A stretch of DNA of 6,565 nt from Flavobacteriales bacterium (GTDB taxonomy: Bacteria; Bacteroidota; Bacteroidia; Flavobacteriales; Flavobacteriaceae): NCBI GenBank assembly GCA_003229235.1, contig QIIH01000450.1:1-6565 (forward strand), in the 5' to 3' direction. Shown here piece by piece: positions 1 to 5,312 of this stretch. Below the pieces are notes generated by a model that worked only from the letters and a program-made list of their open reading frames with translations, was not told where the DNA came from and ran no database searches. Both the position numbers and the translations under genes were made by a program. The stretch's first letter is position 1. Each line of letters begins with the position of its first letter.

Positions 1-733
1 CTAAGTTTTCGTCGTCATCTACACCAAAGATAACATTGTTATCAACTATTTTTCGAACAAAATTATAGATAGCATTGGGTGTAGACGTTGTACTAAAAGT
101 ATTTACAACGCTCTGTACTTCTGGGTTCACTTGATCATTTGCACTTACTTGCCAAAAATATTGGGTAGAAAACTCTAAGGGCGAACTCAAATTGTACACG
201 GTGTCGTTCACGATCTCGAAAGATCCTACCACATCGCCTTGATCGTTTAGCAATCTTAAATTAAAAGTAACACTATCGTCTGCATCTGGATCTGATGAGC
301 TCCAAACAAAATTCGGATTAAGCGACTGATCAATGGCATTATTTGCTGGAGTAATAAGCTCAGGAACCGAGGGAGGTGTATTTTCTGTAACTATGGTTTC
401 TAGTTCGAAAATTACATTATTGGTCTGGCCAGATGTAACTACGGCAGGTTCGAAATCTGTCACAAAATTGTCTATTTGTGCCTGAACCGAATACTCGCCA
501 ACTAACACGTCCTCAAGCGTAAACTTACCCTCAGCATCTGTAAACAAGGTATTAGAAACAGGTTGTGTCGATATTTTGACATTTGCAAGCGGTTCGTTTG
601 ACCCTTGGGCCACGACCGATCCAGTTATGGTTCCGGATGCCCCTTCGTCGATTCTGTCTTCACTACAACTAAAGGTTACGAAGACCACTAAAAATAAGGC
701 AAGTAAAGAAGAAATAGTGCTATTCGTTTTCAT
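1..733 (-). CDS. Surface-type lipoprotein with carboxypeptidase-regulatory-like and Fn3-like domains, 3' end outside the window
   Basis: An open frame of 244 complete codons runs from an ATG at 731-733 to the left edge without a stop, so the C-terminus is missing. Residues 1-22 form a lipoprotein signal peptide ending TFSC, with lipidation expected at Cys23. The next residues, SEDR, are acidic, as in Bacteroidota lipoproteins sent to the cell surface. Residues about 35-112 look like a CarboxypepD_reg-like beta-sandwich (TITGSVV, NEPLANVKI, FTDAEGKFTLEDV, GEYSVQA). Residues about 121-215 resemble a fibronectin type III module (PPSVPELITPANNA, NPNFVWSSSDPDADD, TQYFWQVSAND). The last visible stretch, NNVIFGVDDDENL, could begin a TolB/PD40-like propeller, but too little is present to decide. 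The start overlaps the csgG stop by 14 bp, which suggests translational coupling. By inference it is an accessory surface protein of the curli system; binding to fibres, glycans or the secretion pore are all possible. The domain calls are by eye. Confidence 0.8.
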   Translation of the reverse strand, partial: MKTNSTISSLLALFLVVFVTFSCSEDRIDEGASGTITGSVVAQGSNEPLANVKISTQPVSNTLFTDAEGKFTLEDVLVGEYSVQAQIDNFVTDFEPAVVTSGQTNNVIFELETIVTENTPPSVPELITPANNAIDQSLNPNFVWSSSDPDADDSVTFNLRLLNDQGDVVGSFEIVNDTVYNLSSPLEFSTQYFWQVSANDQVNPEVQSVVNTFSTTSTPNAIYNFVRKIVDNNVIFGVDDDENL

Positions 734-2162
734 CTGTTGTGATTTCTGCAGGGTTAGTATGTTTTGATTTTTTACGTCCGAAGTGGTAATTAACACCCAT
801 TCCAAAATTAAAATAGTAGTCGTCTCTTGTTCCGAGAATGACATCGTCTATTTTATCACTAAAGGTTATATTGTATTCGGCTTTAGCCTCTAAAGAGAAT
901 TGTTCGTTTAGGGTATATTCAAATCCAGCTCCAAACTGAGTCTTATAAAATCCATCCCAAAATTGTAAGAACTTCCCTTCGGTGTTGTCAACGAAAGCCA
1001 TATAACCACCGCCGGCACTTATAATTGGGCTAAATTTTTCACGTGGTAAAATTCGCAGTTGTAGATTTACACTGCTTACCATCCACCAATAGCGATTGTT
1101 AAGGGCTTTGTTAGAATTAAGCCGCAACATATCTAAATCGACACCCACGCGAAGCATCTGTGATAATTTATATCGATACCCAACCCCAATAAGAAAGTCT
1201 GGAGCATTCGTGCCAAAATCTCCATCTATTAGCGAAGTTCCAGCTTTAACGCTAATGATATGCTTAAAATCGTTTTTTAAATACCTACGCTCGTAAAGCC
1301 CTGTAGATTCTTCTACTTCTTTTTCTAGCATATATTGTTCGACGAGAAGCTTGTCGGTTTCTTCACCGGCGTTTGACTTCCAGAGCTTATCGGCTATTCC
1401 CTCAATAATAAGAACCTCTACAGCCTTTTCTATAGCCTCTGTTACCGCGAGTTGGGTTGGTTCGTTTTTAGTAAACCCTGTCTCTACTTCAAGCAAACGC
1501 TGAAAGTTTACAAAGCGGAATAAACTAACGTCTACTGCCTGTGACAAGATTGTTTTAGAAACATAGACTGTCTTTAAGATGGCCCCAGTACTAGTAGAAA
1601 CTGCGCGCAGGTAGATAGTGATTCGATCTTGTCTGTATTGTGCACTACCTCCAGCACCAAAATAACGAACTCCAGCCCCGCCAGTTAAAATATTAGTATC
1701 ATACGAGATTACACCCCCTTCTAAAAGGATCCCCGCAAATAAAAGTGGCTGTAAACGAGGGATATTAGCATCTTTATTTGCCTTTCTATATTCGTCTCGA
1801 GTAGATCTGATGATATTTCTTTCATTAAGCAAATTGCCTAAATTTTCACGTTCAATAGGGTTAAACCATTTAGAATCTTCTAAAGCTTTAATAAGTATAG
1901 TGGTTGCTCCTTGGGTTACAGCAGTACTAAAGGTAGACCCATTCTCTATTGACTTGTATTGCCCTGTTTGGTCCTTAAAATTATATACCCCTACCACTAT
2001 TGGTTCTGAAGGTATCGGAAGATCTTGTAGTACACTCGTTTGATTAGAAACCTCGCCTAATCGAGCTTCTTGTGGCGCAATAGGCTGATTAAACAACGCA
2101 CCACAGCCATATTGGCATAATAAAATGGCGCCAATGCTTAAACGCAATAGTAAATGCTTCAT
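720..2162 (-). CDS. csgG: CsgG curli secretion pore with extra C-terminal outer-membrane beta-barrel-like domain
   Basis: This 480-residue protein is the outer-membrane lipoprotein pore that exports curlins. The signal peptide ends QYGC with Cys20 as the lipidation site; Gln at -3 is unusual for a lipobox. Residues about 45-262 align well by eye with E. coli CsgG (277 residues): YNFKDQTGQYK at 60-70, FSTAV at 79-83, KWFNPIER near 98-105, LLNERNIIRSTR at 111-122, GVRYFGAGGSAQY at 164-176, SKTILS at 202-207, FRFVNFQRLLE at 215-225 and TKNEP at 231-235. E. coli CsgG stops soon after this point. Here a linker helix (about 265-292) leads to about 165 more residues with eight amphipathic, aromatic-rich strands, the last ending VNYHFG near 457-462, followed by a polar tail. 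The constriction loop keeps Phe79 (E. coli Phe56) but has Thr78 in place of Asn55 and no clear counterpart of Tyr51. It lies 15 bp after csgF. Confidence 0.96.
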   Translation of the reverse strand: MKHLLLRLSIGAILLCQYGCGALFNQPIAPQEARLGEVSNQTSVLQDLPIPSEPIVVGVYNFKDQTGQYKSIENGSTFSTAVTQGATTILIKALEDSKWFNPIERENLGNLLNERNIIRSTRDEYRKANKDANIPRLQPLLFAGILLEGGVISYDTNILTGGAGVRYFGAGGSAQYRQDRITIYLRAVSTSTGAILKTVYVSKTILSQAVDVSLFRFVNFQRLLEVETGFTKNEPTQLAVTEAIEKAVEVLIIEGIADKLWKSNAGEETDKLLVEQYMLEKEVEESTGLYERRYLKNDFKHIISVKAGTSLIDGDFGTNAPDFLIGVGYRYKLSQMLRVGVDLDMLRLNSNKALNNRYWWMVSSVNLQLRILPREKFSPIISAGGGYMAFVDNTEGKFLQFWDGFYKTQFGAGFEYTLNEQFSLEAKAEYNITFSDKIDDVILGTRDDYYFNFGMGVNYHFGRKKSKHTNPAEITTDENE

Positions 2163-2177
2163 CTAACGTTTTTAAGT

Positions 2178-2570
2178 TTAATTAGGAATAACAACTTGCG
2201 TTTGTTCTCCCGTAGAAGTATCTAAAATATTTATAACTAGCCCCTCGGCAGTATCAAAAATCTCCAAGGCCAAGGTGCCAAAACTAAAATTACCAGCCTG
2301 AAGGCCATCGCCTAGTTGAGAGCTGAAAAATGCTCTTGACAATTGCCCTAAAATTTGACGGTTTAAATTATCACTAAAATCGTCCAGAGTACTAGCCTCG
2401 TCTATTGTACGGTCTTCGGTAAATTTATTCTGAGAGTTTGCTGAACTCAATAACCAGTTGTAATTAAAGGTGTCACCACCAAATGCTGGATTTACAGGTC
2501 TATACCGCAACTGTTGCCCGACGCATGTTCCAGCAAAAGCTAAGAGTATTAATGTTATCAGAGTTTTCAT
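2178..2570 (-). CDS. csgF: CsgF, outer-surface curli assembly and nucleation accessory protein
   Basis: The product has 130 residues, close to the 138 of E. coli CsgF. A signal peptide (residues 1-18, cleavage after CVG) precedes a mature N-terminus of QQLRYRPVNPAFGGDT. This matches the E. coli CsgF segment containing NPNFGG, which plugs into the CsgG pore and forms a second constriction. Other family landmarks are LLSSANSQN (about 40-48, E. coli LLNSAQAQN), a helical DNLNRQILGQLSRA (E. coli has QSQILGGL) and a C-terminal beta region with LVINILDTSTGEQTQVVI (E. coli LQLNVTDRKTGQTSTIQV). In E. coli, CsgF sits on the outer mouth of CsgG and helps CsgB anchor to the cell. Relative to E. coli there are two extra residues (Pro-Val) just before NPxFGG. 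The gene starts 9 bp after the csgE stop and sits in the same operon. Confidence 0.96.
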   Translation of the reverse strand: MKTLITLILLAFAGTCVGQQLRYRPVNPAFGGDTFNYNWLLSSANSQNKFTEDRTIDEASTLDDFSDNLNRQILGQLSRAFFSSQLGDGLQAGNFSFGTLALEIFDTAEGLVINILDTSTGEQTQVVIPN

Positions 2571-2579
2571 GGTATGAAT

Positions 2580-3344
2580 CTAATATTTTTTAATAAAATT
2601 GTTGTTACGCTTAATCCGTTCTAAATGATTAATGGTGTTTTTAATTGCCAATTCGCTCATGCTATCAATATAATCGGCTCGCGGATTTAGAAAAAATTGA
2701 AGCACAATTTGTCCTTCAACTTTGACTTCAATTTTAGTATTAGTCCCTAAAGCAAAAATCTCGTTAATGGTAATTATTCTAGGCGAATTAATATTTTTTA
2801 GGCGATAAGTATCAGAATACTTTCTGTAAAAATCCCTCCCTGGCTTGGTCTTGGTATTCTCGATTACAATCCCTGATAGCACTACTCCGTCTTCTATTTT
2901 TTCGTCTAAAGTAACATTTATGCCTGTAATTTGTAAGGCATCACCACTAGTGTCATTTGGGTCGTTAAGTATAATTCTGTCTTTGCCGATGATAATATTG
3001 TCTGCATCATAAACCAACAAAAGAACAATTTTGCGCAAGGAATCTTTTCGCTGAATAGACACCGAATTAAGCACATTTTTTTCATTGGCCTTTAACACAA
3101 ACCTATTGTCAATTTTTTCTGTTGTTACCGTATTATCTGGCTGAGTAATGTTAACAGACATTACATAACGCAAAGAAGTGTCGAAAGAAGTTTTGTTTTG
3201 AGCATACGCCGTAAGGGCAATAAACTCATCGTTCACTTTTACATCTAAAGTAGCTTCAACCTTATCGTTATACTGCTGACAAATAGCAACAGAAGTAACA
3301 AAGAAGAAAAAAAGAAAGGCTGTTATACGATGAGAATAACACAT
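2580..3344 (-). CDS. csgE: CsgE-type curli secretion cap with an extra N-terminal Ig-like (possibly CsgH-like) domain
   Basis: The C-terminal half (about 150-245) matches E. coli CsgE: DFYRKYSD at 171-178 (E. coli DFYRAFSD), TINEIFALGTNTKIEVKV at about 192-209 (E. coli TINERPSARWGSWITITV) and IVLQFFLNPRADY at 213-225 (E. coli VIFQTFLFPLKRD). CsgE is a periplasmic protein that caps CsgG and delivers curlin to it. At 254 residues this protein is twice the E. coli length (129). After a signal peptide ending AIC/QQ (residues 1-22), residues about 25-127 form a separate beta-rich segment (EATLDVKVNDEFIALTAYAQN, YVMSVNITQPDNTVTTEK, RKIVLLLVYDADNIIIGKDR). This looks like an immunoglobulin-type sandwich and could correspond to the CsgC/CsgH family of curlin aggregation inhibitors. 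The CsgE call is firm; the N-terminal domain identity is inference. It starts 6 bp after the csgB-like stop. Confidence 0.93.
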   Translation of the reverse strand: MCYSHRITAFLFFFFVTSVAICQQYNDKVEATLDVKVNDEFIALTAYAQNKTSFDTSLRYVMSVNITQPDNTVTTEKIDNRFVLKANEKNVLNSVSIQRKDSLRKIVLLLVYDADNIIIGKDRIILNDPNDTSGDALQITGINVTLDEKIEDGVVLSGIVIENTKTKPGRDFYRKYSDTYRLKNINSPRIITINEIFALGTNTKIEVKVEGQIVLQFFLNPRADYIDSMSELAIKNTINHLERIKRNNNFIKKY

Positions 3345-3350
3345 GGCCGT

Positions 3351-3860
3351 TTAATTAAAATTCCTCACAATAATAGACTGGCTTTGACCTTTCATACTAA
3401 CTTTAAGTCGATCTGAGATGCCATTACCGCCGTGAAGAATAAAATTTTGATTATTTCCTGATTGAACAATTTCTAGATTTCTCAGTCTGTCGGAAGACCC
3501 AAAATCTGTAATATTATTGTTATCACCAATCTGAACAATTTGCTGTTTTATTTGGCCTGCCGAAATTTGTAAAGCTACTTTATTGCCTTGCCCGTTTTGG
3601 AATATGCCTATACTACCATCTTCTGTAGTAGACCTAACGTTAGCAATATTACCATCGCCTAACTGATCAATAAATACAATTGTACCACTATTTGCAATTA
3701 CCGAGTTATTATTAATTTCGGTTGCACTTGTGCTGGACGCATCGCTAGTAGACCCAATAGCCTCCAAAGACGGAGTTTGGTTACCAGTGCTATAGGTTTG
3801 ACCATATGTCAAGCCTGTGACTAAAATCATTACTATCAAAAAAAATGTAATCTTTTTCAT
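3351..3860 (-). CDS. csgB: CsgB-like minor curlin, probable nucleator
   Basis: This 169-residue secreted protein begins with a clean signal peptide, MKKITFFLIVMILVTGLTYG, cleaved before QTYS. An in-frame ATG 39 bp upstream (3897-3899) would put a charged, signal-less stretch in front and would bury the candidate promoter, so the start at 3858-3860 is preferred. After a Ser/Thr-rich segment (about 22-57), curlin-like units follow with the pattern Q-x-G-x-x-N about every 22 residues: IDQLGDGN, IFQNGQGN, IVQIGDNN, IVQSGNNQ, then a last atypical unit. The C-terminus, MKGQSQSIIVRNFN, resembles the final repeat of E. coli CsgB, whose QRQSQMAIRV segment is involved in surface attachment and nucleation. 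Length is close to E. coli CsgB (151). In contrast to the two large curlins it has several basic residues in its C-terminal units. It is the first gene of the secretion operon. Confidence 0.85.
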   Translation of the reverse strand: MKKITFFLIVMILVTGLTYGQTYSTGNQTPSLEAIGSTSDASSTSATEINNNSVIANSGTIVFIDQLGDGNIANVRSTTEDGSIGIFQNGQGNKVALQISAGQIKQQIVQIGDNNNITDFGSSDRLRNLEIVQSGNNQNFILHGGNGISDRLKVSMKGQSQSIIVRNFN

Positions 3861-3881
3861 AAGTTTATGATGTTTCTTTGT

Positions 3882-3914
3882 CAAAGATAAAGATATCATT
3901 TAATAATAACACAA
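3882..3914 (-). promoter_or_regulatory. Candidate Bacteroidota-type promoter of the csgB-E-F-G operon
   Basis: Read on the minus strand, TATCTTTG (3882-3889) is an exact match to the Bacteroidota -7 consensus TAnnTTTG. A TTG (3912-3914) lies 22 bp upstream, within the spacing reported for flavobacterial -33/-7 promoters. The -7 box ends 21 bp before the csgB-like ATG, giving a short leader. The TTG sits directly after the terminator-like hairpin, which makes sense for a fresh start of transcription. It was found by eye, with no transcript data. Confidence 0.55.
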
Positions 3915-3943
3915 GGGGAACGTGCTTTTAACACCATCCCCCT
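3903..3943 (-). terminator. Terminator-like hairpin after the second curlin gene
   Basis: On the transcribed strand, GGGGA (from 3937-3941) pairs with TCCCC (3915-3919). A two-base mismatch follows, then GTG/CAC (3932-3934 with 3922-3924), around a 7-base loop TTAAAAG. The 3' side continues into TTGTGTTATTATT, which is T-rich but interrupted. It lies between csgA2 and csgB, so it may end or attenuate the curlin transcript. The same spacer holds the csgB promoter candidate. Confidence 0.5.
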
Positions 3944-3959
3944 GAATTATTTTAACACC
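3926..3959. repeat. Pair of 10-bp direct repeats in the csgA2-csgB spacer
   Basis: TTTTAACACC occurs at 3926-3935 and again at 3950-3959, with start points 24 bp apart (GGTGTTAAAA on the coding strand). One copy covers the loop and part of the stem of the terminator-like hairpin. The pair could be a regulator site or chance in AT-rich DNA; nothing else supports a function. Confidence 0.4.
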
Positions 3960-3976
3960 TAAAGGCATTAATTAAT

Positions 3977-5233
3977 CTAGTTGTTTTGAACAACTACTGA
4001 GCTGTTTCCGTTACCAATTTGGTTAACCACACTATTGTGATTGTTCCCAGTTTGTAACACAGTACTCAAGTTACTATTACCTACTTGATTAACAAAACTA
4101 TCATGTTCGAATCCGGTCTGAACAACACCAGAAATATTGCCGACTCCATCCTGAATTACCTCACTATAGTTATAGTCACCTAGTTGCTTAACATCACTAA
4201 AGTTACCAAAACCATCTTGGCTTACAGAACTATAGTTATTGTCTCCACTTTGTAAGACACTACTCAAGTTAAGCGTTCCTAATTGGCTAACATAACTTTC
4301 GTTATCGTCGCCAATTTGAGCTACACCAGATCCATTATTATTACCATCTTGGTAAACGTCAGAAATATTGTCGTCGCCCGCTTGGATAACTAATGATCCG
4401 TTTGCATTCCCGCTCTGATTTACATCAGATTCGTTGCTAAATCCAGTTTGGAGTACGGCACTGCCGTTAAAATTTCCAGTCTGCAAGGTTAAGGCATAGT
4501 TTTCGTTGCCCAATTGTTGAATGCTGCTCGTATTGTCGTTTCCGTATTGACCCGCACCGGCATAATTATCATTGCCAGTTTGATCCATATCATTCATATT
4601 TCTATTGCCGAATTGCTCGTTTTCTGCCCAGTTGTCATCTCCAGTTTGGTCTTGATCGTTGTCATTACGATTACCCTGTTGATCACTTCCTGCATAGTTA
4701 CCATCGCCAACTTGAATAATATCAGAATCGTTTCTATTTCCTAATTCACGATTTTCAGCTTCATTATCATCACCTTCTTGACTAATATAAGAATCATTAC
4801 GATTCCCTTCTTGTCTAATCCAACCGATGTTATTGTCTGATCCAAGACCGTCGGCATCGCCATATTGGTCGATATGACCATCATTGCGATTCCCGTCTTG
4901 ATAAACAGTTGCTGTGTTATCGTCATTAATAGATGGGTCTGACCCAAATCCTTGATGTACCCAAGCTTCGTTTTTATTTCCGAGCTGGTCTACATCAGAT
5001 CCGTTATCATTACCCAATTGGTCAACATCACTATCATTCTCGTCACCGTTTTGTAAAACATCAGAAACATTATCGTCTCCAACTTGATCCACAGTAGACT
5101 GGTTCCATAGTCCAGTTTGTGAAACATTAGAGCCGTTTGCCATTCCTGTTTGGTTTACGGTGCTAGAATTCATCTGCCCTACCATTAAGGTAGTACACAT
5201 GATTGCGATTATACTTAATACTAAATTTTTCAT
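3977..5233 (-). CDS. csgA: CsgA2: long acidic curlin, 34 eleven-residue units
   Basis: This 418-residue secreted amyloid-type subunit has a signal peptide ending MVG/QMN (cleavage near residue 19). From residue 23 to 410 it is entirely 34 units of the form x3-V/I-x-Q-x-G-x-x-N, followed by the partial unit SSVVVQNN. Two E. coli-type curlin repeats equal four units, so this is about three times the size of E. coli CsgA. All units are exactly 11 residues except units 7 and 9, which each gain 7 residues (the first containing the only proline, SDPSINDD). The mature part has no Cys, is very rich in Asp, Asn, Gly and Gln, and has almost no Lys. Units 12-18 lose the core V/I in most copies. In the family such strand-turn units stack as a beta-solenoid and polymerise into fibres after export through CsgG. 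The name csgA is a family-level assignment; major and minor subunit cannot be told apart from sequence. Confidence 0.88.
   Translation of the reverse strand: MKNLVLSIIAIMCTTLMVGQMNSSTVNQTGMANGSNVSQTGLWNQSTVDQVGDDNVSDVLQNGDENDSDVDQLGNDNGSDVDQLGNKNEAWVHQGFGSDPSINDDNTATVYQDGNRNDGHIDQYGDADGLGSDNNIGWIRQEGNRNDSYISQEGDDNEAENRELGNRNDSDIIQVGDGNYAGSDQQGNRNDNDQDQTGDDNWAENEQFGNRNMNDMDQTGNDNYAGAGQYGNDNTSSIQQLGNENYALTLQTGNFNGSAVLQTGFSNESDVNQSGNANGSLVIQAGDDNISDVYQDGNNNGSGVAQIGDDNESYVSQLGTLNLSSVLQSGDNNYSSVSQDGFGNFSDVKQLGDYNYSEVIQDGVGNISGVVQTGFEHDSFVNQVGNSNLSTVLQTGNNHNSVVNQIGNGNSSVVVQNN
3980..5167 (-). repeat. Coding tandem array of 34 degenerate 33-bp units plus a partial unit (CsgA2)
   Basis: Each 11-residue unit corresponds to 33 bp. 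On the plus strand the array shows as recurring TTG or CTG (Gln) followed two codons away by ATT or GTT (Asn). Unit length is constant apart from two 21-bp insertions, at units 7 and 9 (between about 4829 and 4969). From about unit 8 to unit 17 (4565-4915) the units alternate between a G-N-R-N end and a G-D-x-N end, giving a 66-bp higher-order period. The DNA units are well diverged, so the array is old rather than freshly expanded. Confidence 0.9.
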
Positions 5234-5254
5234 GTATTAAATTTAAAATTCATA

Positions 5255-5312
5255 ATTGATTTAAAGGAAGAGCTTGACCTTTTTGTCAAGCCCCTATCCT
5301 TTAAAAATCAAT
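5255..5312. repeat. Long imperfect inverted repeat between the two large curlin genes
   Basis: ATTGATTTAAAGGA (5255-5268) pairs with TCCTTTAAAAATCAAT (5297-5312) with a two-base bulge, and GCTTGAC (5272-5278) pairs with GTCAAGC (5285-5291) around a 6-base loop. Three bases on one side and five on the other separate the two stems. The structure starts immediately after the csgA1 stop and ends 21 bp before the csgA2 start. No clean T-tract follows it on the transcribed strand, so it is more likely a processing, stabilising or attenuating hairpin than a full terminator, by analogy with intergenic hairpins that set unequal subunit ratios. Confidence 0.75.

Noticed and set aside
576..767. 63-residue plus-strand frame opposite the csgG-lipoprotein junction (and similar frames at 1096-1296 and 1810-2043)
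   Set aside because: It is antisense to two well-supported coding regions, with no domain and no promoter or leader in its favour.
3861..3899. Longer N-terminus for the CsgB-like protein from the ATG at 3897-3899
   Set aside because: It adds a charged stretch (SLTKKHHKL) before a complete signal peptide and would place the exact TAnnTTTG box inside the coding region.
4514..4744. Open frames on the plus strand opposite the curlin arrays (also 5274-5501, 5668-5922, 5934-6137, 6255-6473)
   Set aside because: They are antisense shadows: the 33-bp repeat structure keeps stop codons out of the opposite strand. The products are repetitive low-complexity sequences without signal peptides or recognisable domains.
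4741..4947. 68-residue minus-strand frame inside csgA2 in a second reading frame
   Set aside because: It lies wholly inside the curlin repeat array and its Met/Ile/Thr-rich product is what frame-shifted curlin repeats would give. There is no evidence of translation.
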